Positions 1 to 7,857 of a DNA stretch of 21,863 nt are shown in pieces. The position numbers and the translations under genes are program-made. The stretch lies in NCBI GenBank assembly GCA_964617665.1, contig CAZUAH010000218.1, forward strand, positions 1 through 21,863, read 5' to 3'. Under the pieces are notes generated by a model. That model saw nothing but the letters and a program-made list of their open reading frames with translations, was not told the origin of the DNA and did not search any database. Positions within the stretch are counted from its first letter, which is position 1. Each line of letters begins with the position of its first letter. Source of the DNA: JADHUC01 sp964617665. Its GTDB lineage: Bacteria > Planctomycetota > Planctomycetia > Pirellulales > Pirellulaceae.

Positions 1-27
1 CCGCTTCGAGCGGTTCACGTACTAAAG

Positions 28-46
28 CCTCCGGCTCTGCCGGAGG
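28..46. repeat. GC-rich palindrome, 8-base arms with TCT loop
   Basis: Arm cctccggc (28-35) and arm gccggagg (39-46) are perfect reverse complements around a 3-base loop. A second small hairpin, ccgct/agcgg, sits at 1-13. No run of T follows on either strand, so it does not look like an intrinsic terminator. From memory, similar cctccggc/gccggagg units recur in planctomycete intergenic DNA, but this window alone cannot show that. Confidence 0.6.
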
Positions 47-96
47 ATACTTACTATCCCGCACCGTGCACGGGGGAATTCGGATACCTCCGGTTT

Positions 97-125
97 AGCA
101 AGGTGTATTGAGATTACCCCACGCT
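97..125. repeat. 29-base palindromic unit, copy 1 (degenerate)
   Basis: By hand alignment this 29-base segment matches the copy at 223-251 at 24 of 29 positions. The right arm taccccacgct is intact. The left arm has decayed (agcaaggtgta instead of agcgtggggta), so the palindrome is imperfect here. Confidence 0.6.
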
Positions 126-182
126 GGCAGGGTTGTCAATAATCTGGCGGAAACGCCGATTCTTGCGCCGCGGCGCTCGGCT

Positions 183-211
183 AGCGTGGAGTATTCGAAT
201 TACTCCACGTG
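183..211. repeat. 29-base palindromic unit, copy 2
   Basis: Arms cgtggagta (185-193) and tactccacg (201-209) are perfect complements around a 7-base loop. Relative to the copy at 223-251, the arms carry a compensatory pair of changes: G to A on the left and C to T on the right. Base pairing is therefore kept while the sequence differs, which suggests selection or copying of the folded form. Confidence 0.7.
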
Positions 212-222
212 GCCCGCGCTCC

Positions 223-251
223 AGCGTGGGGTATTGCAATTACCCCACGCT
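223..251. repeat. 29-base palindromic unit, copy 3 (best palindrome)
   Basis: Arms agcgtggggta (223-233) and taccccacgct (241-251) are perfect 11-base complements around the loop ttgcaat. It lies 11 bases after copy 2. Confidence 0.75.
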
Positions 252-274
252 AGAAAAAGGCGACCGGTGCTTTG

Positions 275-297
275 CCAGGCCTCGGAATTAGGCTTGG
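275..297. repeat. Imperfect hairpin
   Basis: Bases 275-282 (ccaggcct) pair with 290-297 (aggcttgg) through 8 pairs including one G-U, with a 7-base loop. A wider 8-base pair, gtgctttg (267-274) and caaagcac (389-396), flanks it. This may be the remnant of a larger palindromic element. Confidence 0.35.
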
Positions 298-442
298 GTG
301 GCCGGGCCGGACTGAACGTTAGCGAGGGAAGCACCGCGGTTCTGCTCCTGCGCCCTCCAACCCAGGCCGCCTTAGGTTTCAGCGTGGACAAAGCACTACA
401 TGCGTTTTTCGCCGTTGTTTGAAGAGTCGCCGAAATCAGAGC

Positions 443-3073
443 TTACACAGCTGTATCGAACGTGAATTCGCCGTTCTGGCAGTCGACTGCTACAGCGCCG
501 CCATCCGCGATCTCGCCTTTCAGTAGTTCTGTGGCCAACGGATTCTCGATGCGTCGCTGGATTAGCCGCTTCAATGGTCGTGCACCGTAGGTTGGATCGT
601 AGCCCTGCGCTGCGATGGCGTTGCGAGCGGCATCCGCAACGGAGAGCGACACGTCCCGGTGATTCAGCTTCTTCTCCAACAGGCGGATCTGTAGGTCAAC
701 GATGCGACGTATTTCGTTTCGGTTCAGTGGATGGAAGATGATCGTTTCGTCGACCCTGTTCAGAAACTCGGGCAGGAATCTTGTTTGTAGAGCTTCCATC
801 ACCGCTTCGTGGATCTCCTCTTCGTCGCCGCCTTCCTGTGTGACTTGTTGAATCAGTTGGCTACCCACATTACTAGTCATCACGACGATGGTGTTGCTGA
901 AATCGACCGTGTGGCCATGATTGTCCGTGAGCCGTCCATCGTCCAACAGCTGAAGCAGAATATTGAACACGTCCCGGTGCGCCTTTTCCATCTCGTCCAG
1001 CAATACCACGCAATAGGGCCGACGTCGGACAGCTTCTGTCAATTTGCCGCCCTCTTCGTATCCCACGTATCCTGGAGGCGCCCCGATCAGCCGGCTCACA
1101 GTATGGCGTTCCATAAACTCGCTCATGTCCAGACGCACCATGGCGTTTTCGTCGTCGAACATCACCTCGGCCAGCGCTTTGCAGAGTTCCGTCTTTCCAA
1201 CGCCGGTTGGGCCGAGGAACAGGAAGGACCCAATCGGGCGATTTGGGTCTTGCAGACCGCTACGACTGCGGCGTACGGCGTTGGCCACGGCTTCGACGGC
1301 TTCGTCTTGCCCAACCAACCGTTGGTGAATGCGATCTTCCATCACCAGTAGCTTGGCCCGTTCGGTTTCCACCATGCGGGAGACGGGCACGCCAGTCCAC
1401 ACGCTGACGACTTCTGCGATCTCCTCTTCGGTCACCTCCTGACGCAGCAGTCTCCGTTCCGATGTGGGTTTGACAGTTCCCTCCTCCTCTGCCTCGATGC
1501 GCTGCTGCAGCTCGCGGCGTCTGACGTCCAATTCGTACAGTTTTTGGTAGTCATCTTCACCGACTGGACGACCTGCGGATTGCTTCTCTTTGATGGCCGC
1601 ATCCAACTGGGCAAAATCGCGATCTGCCGTTTCGGACTCATGTCGAACCTTCTGGATGTCGCCCAATCCCAGCTTCTCAGCCTCCCACTGTTCGCGCAGG
1701 CTGGCTTCTTTGCGTTTTAGCTCTTCTATTTCCGTCTCAATCTCAGCCAAGCGATCCTTCGCCGTCTCTTCGGTTTCATCAGTTAGCTGCCTTGCGGCCA
1801 ACTCCAACTGGCGCAGCCGTCGTTGCACTTCGTCGATCTCTGTAGGAACGCTTTCCAACTCCATGGCCAGGCGACTGGCGGATTCGTCAACCAGATCGAT
1901 AGCCTTGTCGGGCAGGAAACGATCGGTGATGTAACGTTGAGACAACTCGGCCGCTGCCACCAACGCCGAATCTTTGATTTTCACCCCATGGTGCGTCTCG
2001 TATCTGGGCTTCAATCCTCGGAGGATCGCGATCGTGTCTTCTATCGACGGTTCACCCACATAGACGGGTTGAAACCGCCGCTCTAATGCAGCATCCTTCT
2101 CGATGTACTGCCGGTACTCATCCAATGTTGTGGCACCGATACAGCGGAGTTCGCCGCGTGCCAACGCGGGTTTCAGCAGGTTCGCCGCGTCCGACCCGCC
2201 TTCAGCGCGACCGGCTCCGACTACGGTGTGCAGCTCATCAATAAACAGCATCACGTTGCCGCCAGCGTCTTCGACTTCCCGAAGAACGGCCTTGAGGCGA
2301 TCTTCAAATTCACCGCGGTACTTCGTGCCGGCAACCAGCGCGCCCATATCCAATGCTACGATTCGCCTATTCTTGAGGCTCTGCGGCACGTCTCCCTGAA
2401 CGATACGCAGCGCCAGTCCTTCGGCGATGGCCGTCTTGCCTACTCCAGGTTCTCCGATCAACACTGGATTGTTTTTTGTGCGCCGCGATAGCACCTGAAT
2501 CACACGTCGGATCTCGGCGTCACGACCTATAACCGGGTCCAACTTGCCTTGGTTTGCCCGTTCCACCAAGTCGATACCGTACCGTTCTAATGCCTGAAAC
2601 TTATTTTCTGGATTCTGGTCAGTCACACGGCTGCTGCCGCGGACCGACTGGAGTGCCTTGAGAATGTCGTCTTGTCGAACGCCGTTAACTTCCAGCAATC
2701 CCTTGGCCTTGCAGTCCGTCTTAGTCATGGCCAGAAGCAGATGCTCGGTCGAAACGAATTCATCCTTCATCGCATCGGTTTCGCACGTCGCCGCCTGCAG
2801 AAGTTGCATGAGACCTTGATTCGGCTGAGGATTCGATCCTCCAGTGACCTTCGGTAGCCGAGATAGTTCCGTGTCGATTAGTCCTTTCAATTGCCCGTGA
2901 TCCACGCCGATTCTGTCCAGGACCGGTTTGACAATCCCATCGGACTCCGAGATCAGCGCATGGAGCAAGTGTAGGGAGTCGACCTCGGGGTTGCCGTTCT
3001 CGGCAGCGAGACCTTGGGCTCCGCCCACCGCCTCTTGTGCTTTGACCGTCAGTTTGTCGAGTCGAAAGTGCAT
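443..3073 (-). CDS. clpB: ClpB protein disaggregase (Hsp104 family)
   Basis: This is an AAA+ disaggregase that works with DnaK to pull polypeptides out of aggregates in the cytoplasm. From the chosen start it has 876 residues, a normal ClpB length. The order is: N-domain (about 1-145), first ATPase with Walker A GEPGVGKT (207-214) and Walker B VMLFIDE (274-280), long coiled-coil middle domain (about 405-530), second ATPase with Walker A GPTGVGKT (621-628), pore loop GYVGYEEGG (668-676) and Walker B VVLLDE (689-694), then the C-terminal small domain. The middle domain separates ClpB from ClpA/ClpC. I chose the ATG at 3073 because GAGGGGG lies 8 bases upstream and the protein then begins MHFRLDKLT, as family members do. 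The frame stays open to an ATG at 3139, but that start has no ribosome binding site and sits in a hairpin. It lies downstream of dnaK on the same strand, probably in the same operon. Confidence 0.96.
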   Translation of the reverse strand: MHFRLDKLTVKAQEAVGGAQGLAAENGNPEVDSLHLLHALISESDGIVKPVLDRIGVDHGQLKGLIDTELSRLPKVTGGSNPQPNQGLMQLLQAATCETDAMKDEFVSTEHLLLAMTKTDCKAKGLLEVNGVRQDDILKALQSVRGSSRVTDQNPENKFQALERYGIDLVERANQGKLDPVIGRDAEIRRVIQVLSRRTKNNPVLIGEPGVGKTAIAEGLALRIVQGDVPQSLKNRRIVALDMGALVAGTKYRGEFEDRLKAVLREVEDAGGNVMLFIDELHTVVGAGRAEGGSDAANLLKPALARGELRCIGATTLDEYRQYIEKDAALERRFQPVYVGEPSIEDTIAILRGLKPRYETHHGVKIKDSALVAAAELSQRYITDRFLPDKAIDLVDESASRLAMELESVPTEIDEVQRRLRQLELAARQLTDETEETAKDRLAEIETEIEELKRKEASLREQWEAEKLGLGDIQKVRHESETADRDFAQLDAAIKEKQSAGRPVGEDDYQKLYELDVRRRELQQRIEAEEEGTVKPTSERRLLRQEVTEEEIAEVVSVWTGVPVSRMVETERAKLLVMEDRIHQRLVGQDEAVEAVANAVRRSRSGLQDPNRPIGSFLFLGPTGVGKTELCKALAEVMFDDENAMVRLDMSEFMERHTVSRLIGAPPGYVGYEEGGKLTEAVRRRPYCVVLLDEMEKAHRDVFNILLQLLDDGRLTDNHGHTVDFSNTIVVMTSNVGSQLIQQVTQEGGDEEEIHEAVMEALQTRFLPEFLNRVDETIIFHPLNRNEIRRIVDLQIRLLEKKLNHRDVSLSVADAARNAIAAQGYDPTYGARPLKRLIQRRIENPLATELLKGEIADGGAVAVDCQNGEFTFDTAV

Positions 3074-3081
3074 ATTCCGAT

Positions 3082-3088
3082 CCCCCTC
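3082..3088 (-). promoter_or_regulatory. Ribosome binding site of clpB
   Basis: The minus strand reads GAGGGGG, 8 bases before the ATG at 3073. It decides between that start and the upstream ATG at 3139, which has no such site. Confidence 0.6.
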
Positions 3089-3132
3089 TACGTGCAAAGT
3101 GCGCGCAAGCTCTGCGCGGAAACCATTCATGT

Positions 3133-3153
3133 CGCGCACGGATTACGTGCGCG
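3133..3153. repeat. Hairpin in the dnaK-clpB spacer (clpB side)
   Basis: Arms cgcgcacg (3133-3140) and cgtgcgcg (3146-3153) are perfect 8-base complements with a 5-base loop. It lies about 60 bases upstream of the clpB start. There is no T-run on the minus strand, so it is more likely an mRNA processing or stability element than a full terminator. Confidence 0.5.
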
Positions 3154-3165
3154 GTTTGGGTTACG

Positions 3166-3186
3166 AGACGCGCCGGCAACGCGTCT
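3166..3186. repeat. Hairpin directly after the dnaK stop codon
   Basis: Arms agacgcg (3166-3172) and cgcgtct (3180-3186) are perfect complements with a 7-base loop. It begins at the base after the dnaK TAA. On the minus strand no U-tract follows, so it is not a convincing terminator. It may protect the dnaK 3' end or lower clpB expression relative to dnaK. Confidence 0.45.
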
Positions 3187-5112
3187 TTATTCAGAGTCGT
3201 CTTTGACCTCGAATTCGGCGTCGATGGCACCGTCATCTTCGTCGTCGGACTGGCCGCCCTCAGGTGTCTCGGCGCCCGCAGCTTGTTCCGCCTGGGCGTT
3301 TTCGTACAGCACCTTGCTCAGCGCATGCGATGCCTGCTCCAGTTCCTCGACGGCCGACTTGATCGTTTGAACATCATCGCCCTTGGCTGCTTCTCGCACC
3401 TTCTCGATGGCCAACTGCAGCGGTTCCTTGTCGGAATCGGCCAACTTCTCATCATTCTCTTTTATCAGCTTCTCCAGTTGATAGCACATCTGGTCCGCTT
3501 GATTTCGCGCCTCGACCAGTTCGAACTGCCGCTTGTCTTCGTCGGCATGTTCTTCGGCGTCCTTGCGTACGCGGTCGATTTCGTCCTCGGATAAACCAGC
3601 GGATTCTTCGATACGTACGGACGCTTCCTTACCCGTTCCCAAGTCCTTGGCCGATACATGCAGAATACCGTTTTGGTCGATGTCGAATTTGACCTCGATC
3701 TGCGGCATGCCGCGGGGCGCCGGTGGAATGCCCTCCAGGTTGAACTCGCCGAGCAAACGATTGTTGGCAGCCATCTTTCGCTCGCCCTGGGCTACCTTCA
3801 CTGTGACAGCGGGCTGATTGTCGGCAGCCGTGCTGAAGGTCTGCTTCTTCTCGGTCGGGATGGTCGTGTTTCTATCCACTAACGACGTGAACACACCGCC
3901 CTCCGTTTCGATGCCCAATGTCAACGGCGTGACGTCCAACAGCAATACGTCCTTGCGATCACCTGCCAACACGCTACCCTGAATCGCGGCTCCAACGGCG
4001 ACGACTTCGTCCGGATTGACACCCTTGTGGGGCTCTTTGCCGAACATCTCCTTAACCATCGCATACACTTTGGGAACGCGTGTCGAACCGCCCACCAGGA
4101 CTATTTCGTCGATGTCGCTTGGCGAGTACTTCGCGTCTTTCAGAGCCTGCTGGATCGGTCCGCGGCACCGTTCGACAAGACGGTCGATCAACTCTTCGAA
4201 TTTCGACCGGGTGATCGTCACCTGCAGGTGCTTCGGCCCCGATCCATCGGCCGTGATGAACGGCAAGTTGATATCCGTTTGCGGAACGCTGCTGAGTTCC
4301 CTCTTGGCCTTCTCGCAAGCCTCTTGGAGACGTTGCAGTGCCATCGTGTCTTGCCGAAGATCGATACCGTTGTCTTTCCTGAATTGCTCGGCCACGTAAT
4401 TGATGAGTTCTTCATCGAAATCGTCGCCACCCAAGTGCGTATCGCCGCTGGTGCTAATCACCTCGAACACCTTGTGGCCATCTTCGTCTTCCAGTCGCAG
4501 AATGGAGACGTCGAACGTTCCACCGCCAAGGTCGAACACGACGATCTTCTCGCTCTTTTCCTTATCTAACCCGTAAGCCATGGCGGCTGCAGTCGGTTCG
4601 TTGATGATTCGAGCCACCTCCAAACCTGCGATTTGTCCAGCGTCCTTTGTGGCCTGTCGCTGGGAATCGTTGAAGTAGGCCGGCACGGTAATCACAGCCT
4701 TATTCACTTTGTGACCAAGATATGATTCGGCGGCTTCCTTCAGTTTTCGCAGAGTCTTGGCCGAGATCTCCTGGGGAGTGTGTTGTTCGCCGTCAACTTC
4801 GACCTTAACGTACTCGGTCGGGCCACCGACGACTTGGTACGGCACCATCTTCTCTTCCGTCTGGACTTCGTTGTGCCGCCGTCCCATGAATCGTTTAATC
4901 GAGTAGACCGTGCGCTGAGGATTGGTCACGGCCTGGCGACGCGCGGGCTCGCCAACGAGTGTCTCCTCTTTGTCGGTATATGCGACCACGCTAGGTGTGA
5001 GTCGATTTCCCTCGGGGTTAGGGATCACTTTGGGCTCGGTGCCCTCCATTACTGCTACCACCGAGTTTGTCGTTCCAAGGTCAATTCCAATAATCCTCTC
5101 GCCTTGAGCCAT
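3187..5112 (-). CDS. dnaK: DnaK chaperone (Hsp70)
   Basis: This is an ATP-driven cytoplasmic chaperone that binds exposed hydrophobic segments and works with DnaJ, GrpE and ClpB. At 641 residues it has standard length. The ATPase domain opens with the phosphate-1 loop IIGIDLGTTNS (residues 7-17) and carries the phosphate-2 signature VVFDLGGGTFDVSIL. The linker VLLLDVTPLTLGIETEGG leads into the substrate-binding domain. The C-terminus ends in the family-typical acidic tail (DAEFEVKDDSE). The ATG at 5112 is preceded by AAAGGAG (5120-5126), so the start is secure. dnaJ and grpE are not next to it. clpB follows 113 bases downstream on the same strand, which suggests a dnaK-clpB stress operon. Confidence 0.98.
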   Translation of the reverse strand: MAQGERIIGIDLGTTNSVVAVMEGTEPKVIPNPEGNRLTPSVVAYTDKEETLVGEPARRQAVTNPQRTVYSIKRFMGRRHNEVQTEEKMVPYQVVGGPTEYVKVEVDGEQHTPQEISAKTLRKLKEAAESYLGHKVNKAVITVPAYFNDSQRQATKDAGQIAGLEVARIINEPTAAAMAYGLDKEKSEKIVVFDLGGGTFDVSILRLEDEDGHKVFEVISTSGDTHLGGDDFDEELINYVAEQFRKDNGIDLRQDTMALQRLQEACEKAKRELSSVPQTDINLPFITADGSGPKHLQVTITRSKFEELIDRLVERCRGPIQQALKDAKYSPSDIDEIVLVGGSTRVPKVYAMVKEMFGKEPHKGVNPDEVVAVGAAIQGSVLAGDRKDVLLLDVTPLTLGIETEGGVFTSLVDRNTTIPTEKKQTFSTAADNQPAVTVKVAQGERKMAANNRLLGEFNLEGIPPAPRGMPQIEVKFDIDQNGILHVSAKDLGTGKEASVRIEESAGLSEDEIDRVRKDAEEHADEDKRQFELVEARNQADQMCYQLEKLIKENDEKLADSDKEPLQLAIEKVREAAKGDDVQTIKSAVEELEQASHALSKVLYENAQAEQAAGAETPEGGQSDDEDDGAIDAEFEVKDDSE

Positions 5113-5532
5113 TGCGTTGCTCCTTTCTCCCTGCGTTTACCGCTGCTGTTCCTCTTATCCCCTCTTATAGACGGGGTGATATTCGACTGCAGATGTTGTG
5201 TCCTATTTCACAAAGGTCCATCAAACACATAGCAAAGGGCGTGCCAGCACCGAAGTAGGGTGCGACGTGCGCTGTAAACTGTTATTAGTAGGTTAGTTAC
5301 GAGTCGCGAGCAGTAGGGTAAGGAAGTCGCGCGACGACAGACGCTTGCTGGAGCTGCCATTTTGGCACGCTCGCTAGCCCGGCTGTGTACATTGGTAAAA
5401 TGGCCGTTTTTGGCAGATGTGGCCGCTTTCCGCCGCAACGAGGCGAGGCTATCATCAACACCAAATATACATCAGCCATATGGCGACTTATCGGGAGAGC
5501 ATTGACGTACCTAGCTGCGGGATTTGTACGAC
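5113..5532. other. Divergent dnaK / pheA intergenic region
   Basis: This roughly 420-base gap lies between divergent genes. The dnaK leader has a strong ribosome binding site (AAAGGAG on minus, 5120-5126). It also has an 8-base direct repeat, cctcttat, at 5151-5158 and 5161-5168, spaced 10 bases apart, about one helical turn. I looked for the CIRCE inverted repeat that controls many dnaK operons and did not find it. No convincing sigma-70 or heat-shock promoter stood out by eye. Short open frames here overlap pheA or have no family character. Confidence 0.5.
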
Positions 5533-6642
5533 ATGGCCAAACGCAAAGTTGCGAAGCGAAAGACTGGTTCTGGAACTGCCGCCGAGTTGAAACGGAAAGT
5601 CGACAAGACCAATCGGGATTTGGTGAAGCTGTTGGCTGAACACGCCCGTTTGACGACCAAGATGGCTCGAATGCGGACGGATGCCGGTGATCCGGTTTAC
5701 GACGTCGAGGCTGAGCAAAGGACGCTCCAGCAGGCAGTCCAGTCGAACCGAGGGCCATTGTCGGAACGTTGTGTTCGAGCCATTTTTCGCGAGTTGATCA
5801 GTGGCTCACGCGCTCTGGTAAAGTCGCTGCGCGTAGCGTATCTGGGGCCAACGTACAGCTACAGCCATTTGGCAGCCATCGAACGTTTTGGCACCAGCGC
5901 CGAGCTAGTCCCCGTCGCGACAATCGCCGCCGTATTCGAGGAACTGAACCGGGCCAACGTAGACTTTGGCATCGTGCCCATCGAAAACTCGACGGATGGT
6001 CGTGTCGTCGATACGTTGGGCATGTTCACTCGGCTACCGGTGCGGATCAGTGGCGAAGTGCAATTGCGGATCCATCACTATCTGTTGGGCAAGTGTGAGC
6101 GCGGCGAGATCAAGGAGGTATACAGCAAGCCACAAGCGTTTTCTCAATGCCGCGATTGGCTATCGAAGCACGTGCCGCTGGCGCGTACCGTTGACATGGC
6201 CAGCACGGCCGCGGCGGCGCAGTTGGCCGCCGAGAAACAGGGCGCTGCGGCAATAGCTAGTATGCAGGCGGCGGTGAATTACGGCCTGAACATTATTGCC
6301 GAGAATATTGAAGACAACAGAAACAATATTACTCGTTTCGCCGTGATTAGCGATCATGAATCACCTCGTACGGGCCGAGACAAGACAGCAGCGATGTTTG
6401 AACTGTCGCATAAGCCAGGCTCGCTTGCGGACGCCATGGCGATCTTCAAACGCAATCGTATCAATCTGACTTGGATCGAATCATTCCCGATGCCCAGCAC
6501 AGAGAAGGAATATTTGTTCTTCGTGGAAATGGAAGGGCATCAGAACGACACGAAGGTGAAACGTGCCTTGCTTGCGCTAGGGCGTAAGACAGTTCGGTTG
6601 GAGATACTTGGCTCTTACGCGAAAGCGGAATCAGTCGAGTAG
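5533..6642 (+). CDS. pheA: Chorismate mutase-like / prephenate dehydratase (P-protein)
   Basis: The dehydratase converts prephenate to phenylpyruvate in phenylalanine synthesis. From the ATG at 5533 the protein has 369 residues in three parts. An AroQ-type helical domain spans about 18-97. The prephenate dehydratase domain spans about 99-275, with ENSTDGRVVDT (151-161) and the catalytic-type motif NNITRF (264-269). A C-terminal ACT domain spans about 285-362 for phenylalanine feedback, with IESFP where many homologues have IESRP. A TTG three codons upstream (5524) is possible, but the ATG is the natural start. Neither has a strong ribosome binding site. By hand alignment most AroQ catalytic residues are replaced (see findings), so mutase activity is doubtful while dehydratase activity looks sound. 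It converges with the envelope block. Confidence 0.9.
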   Translation: MAKRKVAKRKTGSGTAAELKRKVDKTNRDLVKLLAEHARLTTKMARMRTDAGDPVYDVEAEQRTLQQAVQSNRGPLSERCVRAIFRELISGSRALVKSLRVAYLGPTYSYSHLAAIERFGTSAELVPVATIAAVFEELNRANVDFGIVPIENSTDGRVVDTLGMFTRLPVRISGEVQLRIHHYLLGKCERGEIKEVYSKPQAFSQCRDWLSKHVPLARTVDMASTAAAAQLAAEKQGAAAIASMQAAVNYGLNIIAENIEDNRNNITRFAVISDHESPRTGRDKTAAMFELSHKPGSLADAMAIFKRNRINLTWIESFPMPSTEKEYLFFVEMEGHQNDTKVKRALLALGRKTVRLEILGSYAKAESVE

Positions 6643-6753
6643 CTGCGCGCGGCACTTCACGAACCGTAAGCTCGCGGTGGTGGAAAAGGGTGCCTCTCTA
6701 CTGTGCCCTAGACGTCGCATTGTCCTCTCCGGCTCCCAGCGGGACGCGTACGC

Positions 6754-7845
6754 CTAGCCAGCTCTGCGATGCGGTTGGCTCGTTCCATCGGTGGCGAGCG
6801 GCTGCAGGTGTCCGGGAGTTCCGGCGGCACGCCGCATGAGACGACGCTGAACGGCGATCTGCTCCAGGATGCGTTCCGCAACAGCCAGTGCGTCGCGACC
6901 ATGCTGCCCGGTGACTTGAGGACGCTGACCGGTGCGAATGCTGATGACGAAGTCGTGCTGCTCATCGAGAATTGCGTTGCGGTCCTCAACCTGTACTTCT
7001 TCCAGAGGCAGGAATTCGGTGAACAGGTTTTCGCGGAGGTGTTGTTTCTGTTCCGAATCGAGAGCAAGAACGTCGACCTCGCCTCGGAGCACACACTCGC
7101 TAGGACGCACGATCTTGGCCGACGCCGTACCGAAATCGATGCCCGCGTATCCGTTGTTCGCGTAGACATGCATTTTTCGGCAGGCCTCGAAGCTGGTGCG
7201 AGAGGCGTTTAGGTTGACTTGGCAACCGTTGGCAAACCGCAAGCGGGCGTGTGCGATGTCTTCGTGCGGACCGAAAACAGTAGCGCCGATCGCTTCCACG
7301 TCGACCACTTCACTGCCCGCCAATGACAGTGCCAAGTCGATATCATGGATCATCAGGTCGAGCACGACGCCGACATCAATCGAGCGGCACGTGTACTGGC
7401 CGGCGCGAACGGCTTCGACGTACCACGGTCGATGGACATGGCCGGCCGCAGCCACAAACGCAGGGTTGAAACGTTCGACGTGGCCGACCTGTAGCACAAG
7501 GCGTCGAGAGGCGGTGGCGCGAATCAGAGCATCTGCTTCCGGGGCGGAAAGCGTTATAGGTTTTTCGACGAAAAGATGGATGCCCGCTTCGGCCAGTTCC
7601 ATGCCGATCCAGTAATGATGTTCGGTGGGAGCGGCGATGATGGCTGCGTCGATTTTGCCAATCAGCTGCCGGTGGTCGGGGAAGCCTTCAGTCTGAAAGT
7701 CCTGGGCCACTCGCTGGCGGACTTCCTCGCTTGGCTCTGCGACGCCGACCAGTTCCACATCGTCGATGGTTCGAAGCAGGCGGGTGTGAATTGCCCCGAG
7801 ATGTCCCGCGCCGATTACGCCAATGCGCAGTTTTCGTTTCCTCAT
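6754..7845 (-). CDS. Gfo/Idh/MocA-family NAD(P)-dependent oxidoreductase, lpxA-linked
   Basis: This is a sugar-oxidoreductase family protein of 363 residues. An N-terminal Rossmann fold carries the dinucleotide loop GVIGAGHLG (9-17). The family motif EKP, with the lysine thought to act in catalysis, is at 94-96 (LFVEKPITLS), and VGHVERFNP follows. The C-terminal half is the alpha/beta substrate domain. It starts 12 bases after lpxA stops and is probably co-translated with it. In Acidithiobacillus and Leptospira an oxidoreductase called GnnA, coded near lpxA, oxidises the 3-position of UDP-GlcNAc so that GnnB can aminate it. The position here invites the same role, but no aminotransferase lies in this window, so the substrate stays open. 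Confidence 0.88.
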   Translation of the reverse strand: MRKRKLRIGVIGAGHLGAIHTRLLRTIDDVELVGVAEPSEEVRQRVAQDFQTEGFPDHRQLIGKIDAAIIAAPTEHHYWIGMELAEAGIHLFVEKPITLSAPEADALIRATASRRLVLQVGHVERFNPAFVAAAGHVHRPWYVEAVRAGQYTCRSIDVGVVLDLMIHDIDLALSLAGSEVVDVEAIGATVFGPHEDIAHARLRFANGCQVNLNASRTSFEACRKMHVYANNGYAGIDFGTASAKIVRPSECVLRGEVDVLALDSEQKQHLRENLFTEFLPLEEVQVEDRNAILDEQHDFVISIRTGQRPQVTGQHGRDALAVAERILEQIAVQRRLMRRAAGTPGHLQPLATDGTSQPHRRAG

Positions 7846-7857
7846 GGCCTTGCCCGC

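Larger units (their letters stand above)
1..442. other. Gene-free, palindrome-rich stretch downstream of clpB
   Basis: I see no credible coding sequence in these 442 bases. The only long open frame on the plus strand (108-422) runs straight through the repeats and has no family resemblance. The stretch holds a GC-rich hairpin at 28-46, three copies of a 29-base palindromic unit (97-125, 183-211, 223-251) and a hairpin at 275-297. It lies past the 3' end of clpB, and the window edge hides the left neighbour. This looks like intergenic DNA colonised by short palindromic repeats. I found no U-tract that would make any hairpin a convincing clpB terminator. Confidence 0.7.

Noticed and set aside
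97..251. Possible short CRISPR array
   Set aside because: Only three units, spacers of 57 and 11 bases, units are themselves palindromic and differ by compensatory changes. This fits interspersed palindromes better.
108..422. 104-codon open frame on plus in the left-end repeat region
   Set aside because: It runs through palindromic repeats, has no family character and no ribosome binding site.
3074..3139. Longer ClpB start at the upstream ATG
   Set aside because: No ribosome binding site, overlaps a hairpin, and family proteins begin near MHFRLDKLT.
4027..4569. Long plus-strand frames antisense to dnaK
   Set aside because: They are complementary-strand shadows of a strongly conserved gene with biased codon use.
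5113..5532. CIRCE operator upstream of dnaK
   Set aside because: The TTAGCACTC-N9-GAGTGCTAA pattern was looked for and not found.
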